From Caldilineaceae bacterium (GTDB lineage Bacteria; Chloroflexota; Anaerolineae; Caldilineales; Caldilineaceae), in the NCBI GenBank assembly GCA_020433455.1, contig JAGRCP010000146.1, positions 1 through 49,248 of the forward strand: 49,248 bases of DNA, read 5' to 3'. The position numbers and the translations under genes are program-made. Positions 17,528 to 25,251 of the stretch are shown one piece after another. Position 1 is the stretch's first letter; each line of letters starts with the position of its first letter. Under the pieces are notes generated by a model. That model had not been told where the DNA came from. It searched no databases and worked only from the letters and a program-made list of their open reading frames with translations.

Positions 17528-18355
17528 ATGTTGATCAGTCGCGAATCTCCTGTCCCGATTTATTATCAGATTGCCTTGCATCTGCGCAGCCGTATTATGG
17601 GGAAGGAGTGGCGCAGCGGGGAGAAGATTCCGCCTGAGGAGGCGCTTTCTGCTGAATACGGTGTTAGCCGGGTAACCATGCGTCAGGCATTGGCTGAGCT
17701 GGTCAAGGACGGTTTGCTGGCGCGCCAACAGGGCCGGGGAACATTTGTCAAGCAGATTCCCCAGCCGCTGGTGCATAATTTCAATGTGCCCATCCTCTTT
17801 GCCGGGCAGTTGCGCAAGCTCGGTTACACCCTGAGTCACGAGATACTGGAGCGAAAGGTTTTCGACACGCCCTTCCCCCACGTGGCTGAGCGGCTGGGGC
17901 TGACGGCGTCCCAGCCCGTCGCTTATCTCAAGCGGCTGCTCATGATTAACGAGCAGCCCATGGCCGTTAATCATTCTTGGTTTTCCGAGGAGCTTGTTCC
18001 GGGTATCGCCGTGGAGCCGTTAGTGGACGGTTCGTTATCGGGCACATTGGCCCGGCGCTATAATTATGTGCCCGCCCGATCGGAAAATCTGATCGAAGTT
18101 GCCCGCGCGACGGAGAGTGAATCCCAGTGGTTGGAGATTACGCGCGATACCCCCTTGCTCGTGTTGACGTCCATTTCCTTTTTGGTGGACGATACGCCGC
18201 TCGAGTATTCAATCACGTCCTGGTTGGGGGACAATATTCGTTTCCATTTTGATGTGCGCTTTGACGCCGGGGCGGCTTCGGCCGTATTGCACACGGATGA
18301 AGCCGCGCTTGATGCCGTGAACGGTCGCCAAAACGATGAGGATGCATTCAAATAA
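17528..18355 (+). CDS. GntR/HutC-family transcriptional repressor with UTRA domain
   Basis: 275 aa, with GGAGGAG 5 bases before ATG. Winged-helix domain at about 8-75 with the family pattern (VPIYYQIALHLRSRI, SGEKIPPEEALSAEYGVSRVTMRQAL split around residues 30-55, QGRGTFV). The effector-binding UTRA domain runs from about 95 to 260. Members are usually repressors released by a phosphorylated sugar or similar ligand. It is divergent from the importer cluster and followed by a nucleoside hydrolase gene 19 bases downstream, so it most likely controls both by binding the inverted repeat near 17306-17327. Confidence 0.93.
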   Translation: MLISRESPVPIYYQIALHLRSRIMGKEWRSGEKIPPEEALSAEYGVSRVTMRQALAELVKDGLLARQQGRGTFVKQIPQPLVHNFNVPILFAGQLRKLGYTLSHEILERKVFDTPFPHVAERLGLTASQPVAYLKRLLMINEQPMAVNHSWFSEELVPGIAVEPLVDGSLSGTLARRYNYVPARSENLIEVARATESESQWLEITRDTPLLVLTSISFLVDDTPLEYSITSWLGDNIRFHFDVRFDAGAASAVLHTDEAALDAVNGRQNDEDAFK

Positions 18356-18374
18356 AAGAGCAAGGAGTAAGTTT

Positions 18375-19322
18375 GTGAAACGTATTATTCTGGACTGCGA
18401 TCCCGGCATAGACGACTCGCTGGCCATCCTTTTCGCCCTCAAGAGTCCCGCTCTTCAGGTTGATGCAGTTACGGCCGTCAGCGGCAATTTGCCGGCGGAG
18501 CGAGCGGCTGCCAACATCTTAAAGACGCTCGATATAATCGATGCGCCCCCCATTCCCGTGGCCGTGGGCATGAATAAGCCACTGGTGCGTCCTTATCCCG
18601 CCGATCCTTTTTCCCACGGCGAAGACGGCCTGGGGGAGACGGGGCTGCCCGCGTCTGCGCGCCCGCTGGACGCGCGGTTTGCGCCGGATTTGTTGGTGGA
18701 TATGGTGAATGAAGCGCCGGGCGAGATCACCATCCTGGCCAGCGGTCCGCTCACCAACATCGCCCTGGCGGTGATGAAGGATCCTTCTTTTGCCCAAAAG
18801 GTAAAGCATATTTACTTTTTGGGCGGCGCTTATGGGTTTAACGAATATGCGTATACGTTTGCCACCGGTGACAATCCGGTCAGCGAGTGGAATGTCTACG
18901 TGGATCCCGAAGCCGCGCGTCAGGTGTTTCACTCCTCTATCCCGTTTACGGCTATCGGCGGTGATGTTTTTGCCCATCCGGATATCAACTTGCACGAAAC
19001 CCATGTCGAAATGCTGCGCGCGGCCGGCAATCGGGAGTCCCGCTACATGCTCGACCTGCTCAATTTCGTTACCGGCCGGGGCTTTCTCTCCTACTGTATC
19101 CTGATTGATTCTCTCTGCGTTGCCGCGGCGCTGGACGCGACGGTCCTGCAAACCAGGCAGATTCATGTTGATGTTGAGACGCGTGGCGCGTTGACGCTGG
19201 GGCAGACCGTAGTGGATACGCGTGCCAATTTCCGCTGGAGCCACTTGCCCCGGATCGAAGCGGCCTACAGTGCAGATTTTGAAAAATTTTTGCGGCTTCT
19301 GGTTGAGACCATCGCCGCGTAG
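18375..19322 (+). CDS. Inosine-uridine-type nucleoside hydrolase lacking the usual active-site His
   Basis: 315 aa from GTG 18375, chosen because AGGAG lies 7 bases ahead and the family N-terminus (KRIILDCDPGIDDSLAIL) then begins at residue 2. The Ca-site acids are present (Asp7, Asp9, Asp13, Asp14), as are the family segments ITILASGPLTNIALAV and NPVSEWNVYVDPEAA. The late motif that normally reads HDP reads IDS (Ile244, Asp245): the metal Asp is kept and the leaving-group His is lost. It hydrolyses an N-riboside to ribose and base, and is probably co-transcribed with the GntR gene. Its stop is only 5 bases from the stop of the convergent GH32 gene. Confidence 0.9.
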   Translation: MKRIILDCDPGIDDSLAILFALKSPALQVDAVTAVSGNLPAERAAANILKTLDIIDAPPIPVAVGMNKPLVRPYPADPFSHGEDGLGETGLPASARPLDARFAPDLLVDMVNEAPGEITILASGPLTNIALAVMKDPSFAQKVKHIYFLGGAYGFNEYAYTFATGDNPVSEWNVYVDPEAARQVFHSSIPFTAIGGDVFAHPDINLHETHVEMLRAAGNRESRYMLDLLNFVTGRGFLSYCILIDSLCVAAALDATVLQTRQIHVDVETRGALTLGQTVVDTRANFRWSHLPRIEAAYSADFEKFLRLLVETIAA

Positions 19323-19327
19323 GCGCG

Positions 19328-20794
19328 CTATCCGTGCAACTTGGTGGCAGTCAACTGCGTCAGGGTGACGGACGCGGCGACGGCAAAGAGTTCCAACGCC
19401 ATGAGTTCGCCCGTGGAAAAGATCTGCTCGGTCATGGTGATGAGACCGTCGTCGGCGAAGAGTTCCAGCGCTGAATGGTCCAGGAGGAGGCGCAAGCGAA
19501 GCGTATCCCCGGTGAGGACGAGGGGCGCGTCGTGTGTTGCCGAGAAGGCCGGGTGGAAATCTGTCGCGCCCGACCGGCTGCGGTCCAGCCACAGGCGCTG
19601 CTCGCCGATTGCGTACCCCATGCTGACCGTGGAGCCGTCAGACCAGGTGAGGCGCAGGCCGCATTCTCCCGCCTGATTGCCGCGCAGGTCAAACTCGACG
19701 GTGATTTCCCACTGGGCGCCGTCGGCCAGATCCACGGCAAAAGGTTGATCCGGCGTCACGTTCACCGCGCGCCAACCCTGGGAATTTCGGCGCAAAGCGT
19801 CCAACTCCGCTACCGGTTGCTGGATCAGGCGGATGCCCGTCGGCGTTTTGCGTAGAGAGAGTTCCCGGGGCACAGTCATGGCCCCGCGCCACGCCCGGGT
19901 AGGCGTCTCCCGGGCGTAGAGCCAATTGTTCATCCATGATATCTTGATGCGCCGTCCATCGGGCGCATCGGTCCACGTCTGGCCGGCATAGGCGTCCGGG
20001 CCGTAATCCGCCCAGAGCACGCTGTCGGCGGGATTTTCGCTGGTGAAAGTTTGGCCGTCGAAATGGCCGATGAAGTACTGCTCGCCCGTCCCCCCTGCCG
20101 GAGCCGCCGCGCCTTCGCCCGCGCCGACGAGGAGCACCCAACGCGTCTCGTTCGTCCCCGCCACGGACAGCTCGAAAAGGTCCGGCGTCTCCCAGAGGCC
20201 GGCGGTATGGCCCCAGCCGTCGCCAAAGCGGCCGCTGGGCGTCCAGTCCATAAGATTGGGCGATGTGTAAAAGAGAATCGCGCTGGGCGTAGCCAGACTC
20301 ATGACCCAGCGCCCCGCCTCCTCGCTGCCGTACCAGATGACCTTTGGGTCCCGGAAATCGCGCACGCCCTCGGGTGGAGGAATGACCGGATTGCCCGCAT
20401 ATTTGGTCCACGTACGTCCCTTGTCCAAGCTATAGGCGATGCTCTGGGATTGAGTCTGCTCCTGATGGGGGCCGTCGCCGATGTGATGGGTAAAGAAAGC
20501 GATCATGGCATTGGCGCCAAAGCCGGCCGTGTTGTTCCGGTCGATCACCGCGCTGCCGGAGAAGATATCGCCCAGCTTATCCGGCGCAAGCGCGATGGGC
20601 AGCTCCGTCCAGTGCATCAAGTCCGTGCTGACGGCATGCCCCCAATGCATGGGCCCCCACACGCTGCTGTGGGGGTGATATTGGTAGAAGAGATGATATT
20701 CGCCGGCGTAATAAACGAGGCCGTTGGGGTCGTTGATCCAGTGCTCGGCCGGCGTAAAGTGAAATACGGGGCGGTACAGAACATCGTAATCCAT
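19328..20794 (-). CDS. GH32 sucrose/fructan hydrolase
   Basis: 488 aa from ATG 20794 (an ATG at 20803 is also possible). The upstream part of the open frame has no protein-like features. GH32 motifs: HWINDPNG near the N-terminus with nucleophile Asp22, FRDPKVIWYG with transition-state Asp149, and WETPDLFEL with acid/base Glu202. The last is usually WECPDLFEL, so the Cys is replaced by Thr. A five-blade propeller is followed by a beta-sandwich from about residue 345. No signal peptide, so it acts on imported sucrose or short fructans. It is divergent from the MOSC gene and convergent with the nucleoside hydrolase. Confidence 0.93.
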   Translation of the reverse strand: MDYDVLYRPVFHFTPAEHWINDPNGLVYYAGEYHLFYQYHPHSSVWGPMHWGHAVSTDLMHWTELPIALAPDKLGDIFSGSAVIDRNNTAGFGANAMIAFFTHHIGDGPHQEQTQSQSIAYSLDKGRTWTKYAGNPVIPPPEGVRDFRDPKVIWYGSEEAGRWVMSLATPSAILFYTSPNLMDWTPSGRFGDGWGHTAGLWETPDLFELSVAGTNETRWVLLVGAGEGAAAPAGGTGEQYFIGHFDGQTFTSENPADSVLWADYGPDAYAGQTWTDAPDGRRIKISWMNNWLYARETPTRAWRGAMTVPRELSLRKTPTGIRLIQQPVAELDALRRNSQGWRAVNVTPDQPFAVDLADGAQWEITVEFDLRGNQAGECGLRLTWSDGSTVSMGYAIGEQRLWLDRSRSGATDFHPAFSATHDAPLVLTGDTLRLRLLLDHSALELFADDGLITMTEQIFSTGELMALELFAVAASVTLTQLTATKLHG

Positions 20795-20939
20795 AAAAAA
20801 CATCCGAAAAATTGGCGTGGCGGAAAAGCCGGCGGGCGGGATGTGAATGCGAGATGCGTTCACTTTACCGCTTAATTCCCGTAGCCGCAATCCTTTCACT
20901 ATCCGCTGTAAAAAACAGGCGTGCAAAAAGTCAGGGTTG

Positions 20940-20949
20940 ATTGTACAAT
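20940..20949. promoter_or_regulatory. Palindrome and -10-like box upstream of MOSC/GH32 genes
   Basis: ATTGTACAAT is a 10-base perfect palindrome in the 208-base gap between divergent starts. Its TACAAT (20944-20949), with GTGCAA 17 bp upstream, could be the MOSC promoter. It also resembles the half-sites at the GntR locus, so operator and promoter readings compete. Confidence 0.35.
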
Positions 20950-21002
20950 TTCGTATATCCGCCGCGCCCAATGTAGTCGCTTATTATTAAGGACGGTCCG
21001 CT

Positions 21003-21575
21003 ATGATCCAAGCTATTGCCCATTTAACCACGGCTGACCTGGAAGCCGGTCTGCCGTGGATACGGCAGGCGCCCAGGGACGCGGGCACGCTGGCCCTGAT
21101 CGTGCGTCGTCCGAAAGTTGATGTGCGTGAGGTTCTGGAGGAGGGCGAGCTGAATGTAAGCGAGGGATTGGTCGGGGACAATTGGTCCGTCCGCGGCAGT
21201 TCGCGTACGGATGACGGCTCCGCTCATCCGGATATGCAGCTCAATCTGATGAATGTGCGGGTAGTCGATTTGGTTGCACAGGAGCCCGAACGTTGGTCGC
21301 TGGCAGGCGATCAGCTTTTCATCGATCTGGACCTGAGCGGCGAGAATTTGCCGCCGGGAACTCAGCTCGCCGTGGGCGCAGCCGTCATCGAAATCACCGA
21401 AATCCCCCATCGCGGCTGCAATAAATTTCTCAGCCGTTTTGGGAAGGATGCCCTGCGCTTCGTCAATTCCGCTGTAGGGCAAGAACTCAACCTGCGCGGG
21501 GTGAATGCCAAAGTCGTTCAGCCGGGAACTATCCGCACAGGCGACGCGGCTGCCAAGATAGTTAATTTAACATAA
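21003..21575 (+). CDS. MOSC domain protein
   Basis: 190 aa, with AAGGACGG before ATG. It has MOSC-like features: EGLVGDNWSVRG, the LAGDQLFIDLDLSGENLPPG segment and a late HRGCNKF with a conserved-type Cys. MOSC domains occur in molybdenum cofactor sulfurases and in enzymes that bind or transfer the cofactor to N-hydroxylated or sulfur substrates. A stand-alone one of this size has no certain reaction. No molybdenum genes are adjacent. It may be read together with the metallophosphoesterase 87 bases downstream. Confidence 0.85.
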   Translation: MIQAIAHLTTADLEAGLPWIRQAPRDAGTLALIVRRPKVDVREVLEEGELNVSEGLVGDNWSVRGSSRTDDGSAHPDMQLNLMNVRVVDLVAQEPERWSLAGDQLFIDLDLSGENLPPGTQLAVGAAVIEITEIPHRGCNKFLSRFGKDALRFVNSAVGQELNLRGVNAKVVQPGTIRTGDAAAKIVNLT

Positions 21576-21662
21576 CGTTAGAGTCTGCAAAGATGTGGAT
21601 TGGCAGACAATGAACTAAGTTGCTGCGCCGTGCGCACGACCCCTTGCCAACAGGAGGCTTCC

Positions 21663-23132
21663 GTGAAGGTTACTCTCCGCCTGACGCCCCTTACTGTTAC
21701 GACCCTCTTCATGCTCGGCATATTCGCCTGGCTGGGCGCATCGCCTGCGATGGCCGCGCCGCGGGCGCAGGATGCCGCGCCCGGCGATGCGCCCGTCATT
21801 TTTGCCGCGGGCGATGTCGCCAATTGCGCCAACGAAGAGGATTTTCTCACGGCTTATCTCATGGACGGCAGCGATGCGCCGATTCTCGCCCTGGGCGATA
21901 ATGCCTATGAGATTGGTTCGCTTCAGGAATATAACGACTGCTACGGCCCCGCATGGGGACGCCATCGAGAGCGTACTCATCCCGTGCCGGGCAATCACGA
22001 GTACGGCGATCAGGCCCAGGCCGGCTATTGGGGCTATTGGGGCGATATTGCCACGCCGCTGGAGCCGGGCTGTCGGGAAAATTGTCAGGGCTACTATTCT
22101 TTCGATGTGGGCGCGTGGCACATTGTGGCGCTCAACAGCGAGATTGCCCAGGACGCGGGCTCCGAGCAGGAGCAATGGCTGCGGGCCGATCTGGCGGCCC
22201 ATCCCACGGCCTGCACGCTGGCTTACTGGCACCGGCCCCGCTTCACCTCCGGTCGTTACTATGCGCGTACGTCGGGACATGCCCTTTTTCAGGCGCTTTA
22301 CGATTACGGCGCGGATGTTCTTTTGGTAGGTCATGATCACGATTACGAGCGCTTTGCCCCCCAAAATCCCAGCGCCGTGGTCGAATATGATCGGGGCGTG
22401 CGTCAATTTGTGGTAGGGACGGGCGGCGCGACGTTACGGGATTATTACTTCATCCAGCCCAATAGTGAAGTGCGCAACAGCGAAACCTGGGGCGTCCTCA
22501 AGCTGACCCTCCGCCCCGCCGGCTATGATTGGGAATTTATTCCCATCCCGGGCCAAACTTTTACCGACAGCGGCAGCACCGACTGCGTTCAGCTGGACAG
22601 CGTTCCGCCTGCCCCGGCCGGCGTCACCCTGGCGAGTACTACGGCGGATATAGCGGCCAATACGGACGAAGTAGCCGCCCCATCTTCCGGCGGTGAAACG
22701 ACGCCGGATGAAGCCGCCCAAACCGCTGTGGTTCCGCCTGCAACGACGGCTGGCGATGGAACCTACACCGTCCAGTCCGGCGATACGTTGAGCACAATTG
22801 GCGAGCGCTTTGGCGTTGCCTGGACGGCTATCGCCGCGGCCAATGGTCTCACGGAAGCATCCGTCATCCAGATCGGCCAGAGCCTGGTTATTCCCGGCGT
22901 TGACGCAGCTGCAACAGCCGCCCCCGTAACCCAGCCGACAAGCGCCCAATCAACCGGTAACCAATCAACCAGCCTCCCCGCCTCCGGCCAACCTTATACC
23001 GTTGCCGCCGGTGACACCCTCTTTTCGATTGCCGTGCGGAATGGTCTTACCTGGCAGGAGCTGGCCGCGGCCAATGGGCTGAGTGAGAATGACTTCCTGC
23101 AAATTGGCCAGGTATTGGTGATTCCGGAATGA
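21663..23132 (+). CDS. Secreted metallophosphoesterase with two LysM domains
   Basis: 489 aa from GTG 21663, fixed by AGGAGG at 21652-21657; an ATG at 21600 would give a poor signal peptide. Signal peptide about 1-31. The calcineurin-like/purple-acid-phosphatase-like domain (about 38-320) has the metal motifs FAAGDVANC, LALGDNAYE, PVPGNHEYGD, YWHRPRF and LLVGHDHDYERF. A low-complexity linker is followed by LysM domains near 385-430 and 440-488 (YTVQSGDTLS, YTVAAGDTLF). It is likely a cell-wall-bound phosphatase. The linker holds the sequence AACCAATCAACCAGCC, which also occurs in the gene at 38152 (see findings). Confidence 0.93.
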   Translation: MKVTLRLTPLTVTTLFMLGIFAWLGASPAMAAPRAQDAAPGDAPVIFAAGDVANCANEEDFLTAYLMDGSDAPILALGDNAYEIGSLQEYNDCYGPAWGRHRERTHPVPGNHEYGDQAQAGYWGYWGDIATPLEPGCRENCQGYYSFDVGAWHIVALNSEIAQDAGSEQEQWLRADLAAHPTACTLAYWHRPRFTSGRYYARTSGHALFQALYDYGADVLLVGHDHDYERFAPQNPSAVVEYDRGVRQFVVGTGGATLRDYYFIQPNSEVRNSETWGVLKLTLRPAGYDWEFIPIPGQTFTDSGSTDCVQLDSVPPAPAGVTLASTTADIAANTDEVAAPSSGGETTPDEAAQTAVVPPATTAGDGTYTVQSGDTLSTIGERFGVAWTAIAAANGLTEASVIQIGQSLVIPGVDAAATAAPVTQPTSAQSTGNQSTSLPASGQPYTVAAGDTLFSIAVRNGLTWQELAAANGLSENDFLQIGQVLVIPE

Positions 23133-23136
23133 GGGG

Positions 23137-23190
23137 GGGAGATTGAAGATTGGAGATTAAAGATTAAAGATTGGAGATTGGAGATTGAGT
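23137..23190. repeat. Short tandem repeat of GATTGGA/GATTAAA units
   Basis: About eight degenerate 7-base units based on AGATTGG or AGATTAA fill the gap between two convergent genes. A shorter cousin (GGGAGATTGAGCAATTAGGAGATTG, split at 29039-29063) fills another convergent gap. No hairpin is seen. Confidence 0.8.
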
Positions 23191-23192
23191 GG

Positions 23193-23585
23193 TTAGGCGC
23201 GGCTTTGGATGAAGGCCTCTACCAGGCCGACCATGAGGAGCGTGACGATCACGAAGGCGATGTCCAATTGTTGGGCCAGGGCCAGGGCGGCCAACGCCAG
23301 CGCCGCCGCGGCGATGAGTAGTCCCTGACGCAGGGCGATGAGTCGATCCGGTCGGCCTCGCTTTACGCCGGCCAGTCCGGGCCACTGGTCATGGAGTACC
23401 GCGGCTACGCTGCTGCTGAAGCCCGCTGCGGTTAGCCCCAGCCCCGTGAAGAAGAGAATGATCGCCGGAACATTCAGGCTGCCCGTACTGTCGATCGGCG
23501 GCGTCAACAGGAGCAGATAGCCCAGCAGCGCCAGCCCGCTGAGCAATGTCAGAACGATAATCCCCCAAAAAAGCAGCCGTGACAT
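23193..23585 (-). CDS. Small multi-pass membrane protein, unknown function
   Basis: 130 aa with four hydrophobic segments (about 5-27, 38-60, 85-105, 108-126) and a basic loop KRGRPDR between the second and third. I recognise no family. There is no Shine-Dalgarno sequence. Instead TACACT lies 7 bases before the start codon with TTGTCC 17 bp further up, suggesting a leaderless transcript. Confidence 0.7.
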   Translation of the reverse strand: MSRLLFWGIIVLTLLSGLALLGYLLLLTPPIDSTGSLNVPAIILFFTGLGLTAAGFSSSVAAVLHDQWPGLAGVKRGRPDRLIALRQGLLIAAAALALAALALAQQLDIAFVIVTLLMVGLVEAFIQSRA

Positions 23586-23592
23586 AGCCGCC

Positions 23593-23621
23593 AGTGTAGC
23601 ATTCCGCTTCTGTCAGGACAA
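23593..23621 (-). promoter_or_regulatory. Candidate leaderless promoter of the small membrane protein
   Basis: On the minus strand: TTGTCC (23621-23616), a 17-bp spacer, TACACT (23598-23593), then 7 bases to ATG 23585. Transcription would begin at or next to the start codon. Confidence 0.5.
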
Positions 23622-23721
23622 AACGGCGCGTCCTGTCACGTTGTGCGGGTCACGCTTCAGCAAACACCCCCATGAATTGTGCAAGAGCCCGCCCTTTTGA
23701 TCACGCTTGGCGGCAGGGTTG

Positions 23722-23730
23722 TGCTATAAT
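23722..23730 (+). promoter_or_regulatory. Extended -10 promoter for the 36-aa gene and lysA
   Basis: TGCTATAAT is a perfect extended -10 element. No good -35 is seen, which such promoters can do without. It lies 58 bases before ATG 23788. Confidence 0.6.
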
Positions 23731-23787
23731 CGCTGGTTGTACGTTCATCGAATCATCCCGCATCTACGCGGACGAAAGGAAATTATT

Positions 23788-23898
23788 ATGAGTCGCAGAC
23801 GCTATTCGCGCAGCGAAAAAGCCTTCTACATTCTCAGCATTCTGATTGTTCTCAGCATGGTGCTGGGCCTAATCGCCGTCGCAATTACTCCCAGCTGA
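23788..23898 (+). CDS. 36-residue single-helix membrane protein
   Basis: The product begins MSRRRYSRSEKAFY and continues into a hydrophobic helix of about 20 residues ending AVAITPS. The basic N-terminus points to an N-in topology. AAAGGAAA stands 7 bases ahead of the ATG and an extended -10 promoter lies 58 bases upstream, so it is better supported than its size suggests. It ends 36 bases before lysA and may share its transcript. Function unknown. Confidence 0.7.
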   Translation: MSRRRYSRSEKAFYILSILIVLSMVLGLIAVAITPS

Positions 23899-23934
23899 TT
23901 CAGGCTCCTGTTTACCGGCGCATTCATTATTCTC

Positions 23935-25251
23935 ATGTTGACCCGCCTGGACCTTTTTCCCATTACGGCCCGAATCGTGGGAGACGGCGCTTCCGCCCGC
24001 CTCCAAATCGGCGGCTGCGATCTCACCGATTTAGCCGCCCAATTCGGTACGCCTCTCTATCTCTACGATCGGGCGACGCTGGACACGGCCGTGGCGGCGT
24101 ATGAAGGAGCCTTGTCCGCCTACCCTGGCCCCACGGGCATCACCTATGCCGGGAAAGCCGGCATGAACCTGGCGTTGGCGCAGTGGGCCGCGAGCCATGC
24201 CCTATGGCTGGACTGTACGGGGCAGGGAGAGATCGCCGTGGCCCGGGCGGCAGGCGTCGATCGGGCGCAGATTCTGGTCCACGGCGTGAATAAGTCGCCT
24301 GAGGATTTAGCGGCCGCGGTCGATGCTGCCGGCGTTATCGTAGTGGACAATCTGGATGAGCTGCAGCGCCTCATTGCTCTGGCTGATGACGGCGTTGCGC
24401 TGCCCCAGCTATGGCTGCGCCTGCGGCCGGGCGTCGCTGTGGAGACCCATGCTTACCGCCAGACCGGCCAGAGCGACAGCAAGTTTGGCCTGAGCAGTGA
24501 TGAATTCCTGGCCGGGATTCGTCTTGGTCAGGCGCATGATCTTCCCCTCACTGGCCTGCACTTTCACCAGGGTTCCCACTTTCACGACCCGGCGCCCATT
24601 GGTCCGGCGCTGGATGCTGTGCTGGATCTTCTGGCCGTGGTCCGTAGTGAGACCGGCTGGACGGCGCAACATTTGTCGCCGGGCGGCGGGTGGGGCGTGG
24701 CCTATCATGAGGACGATCTGCCTCAGCCCTCTGTTGCAGATTATGTAGGCTTTATCAGCAACGGGTTGCAGGGCGGCTGCGCCAAACGCAATCTTCCCCT
24801 GCCCGCGCTCCACGTAGAGCCGGGGCGCAGTCTGGTTGCCCGGGCGGGCGTCGCCCTCTACCGGGTCGGCGCGGTGAAGCGGACGCCCAATCGGCGCTGG
24901 CTCCTCCTGGACGGCGGCATGAGTGATAACATCCGGCCTGCGCTGTATGGCGCACGTTATTCCGCCTTGCCTGTGGTGCAGCCTGGACGTTCTGCGTCCG
25001 GTTCGGCATGGTTGGGCGGTCCCTACTGTGAAAGCGGCGATGTCCTCATTCAGGACCTGCCCATGGCTGATGTCACGCCAGGCGAGCTGGTAGCTGTTCC
25101 TGCCAGCGGAGCCTATCACATCGCTATGAGCAGCAACTACAACGGCTCGCTGCGTCCGGCCGTGCTCTGGCTGGACCAGGGAGAGGCCCATCTTATCCAA
25201 CGCCGGGAAACGGTGGCTGATCTCATGCGGCGGGATCTGCCGCTGCCGTAG
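23935..25251 (+). CDS. lysA: Diaminopimelate decarboxylase
   Basis: 438 aa. Fold type III PLP enzyme: PLP Lys74 in ITYAGKAGMN, HFHQGSHFHD, the glycine loop SPGGGWG, EPGRSLV, the DAP-decarboxylase segment GGMSDNIRPALYGARY and GPYCESGD with the active-site Cys365. It converts meso-diaminopimelate to lysine, the last step of lysine synthesis. There is no clear ribosome-binding site before ATG 23935, so translation may depend on the small gene 36 bases upstream. A strong terminator follows. Confidence 0.93.
   Translation: MLTRLDLFPITARIVGDGASARLQIGGCDLTDLAAQFGTPLYLYDRATLDTAVAAYEGALSAYPGPTGITYAGKAGMNLALAQWAASHALWLDCTGQGEIAVARAAGVDRAQILVHGVNKSPEDLAAAVDAAGVIVVDNLDELQRLIALADDGVALPQLWLRLRPGVAVETHAYRQTGQSDSKFGLSSDEFLAGIRLGQAHDLPLTGLHFHQGSHFHDPAPIGPALDAVLDLLAVVRSETGWTAQHLSPGGGWGVAYHEDDLPQPSVADYVGFISNGLQGGCAKRNLPLPALHVEPGRSLVARAGVALYRVGAVKRTPNRRWLLLDGGMSDNIRPALYGARYSALPVVQPGRSASGSAWLGGPYCESGDVLIQDLPMADVTPGELVAVPASGAYHIAMSSNYNGSLRPAVLWLDQGEAHLIQRRETVADLMRRDLPLP

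Noticed and set aside
23137..23190. Attachment site or phage junction
   Set aside because: It is a simple degenerate 7-base repeat; no integrase, tRNA gene or flanking duplication is present.
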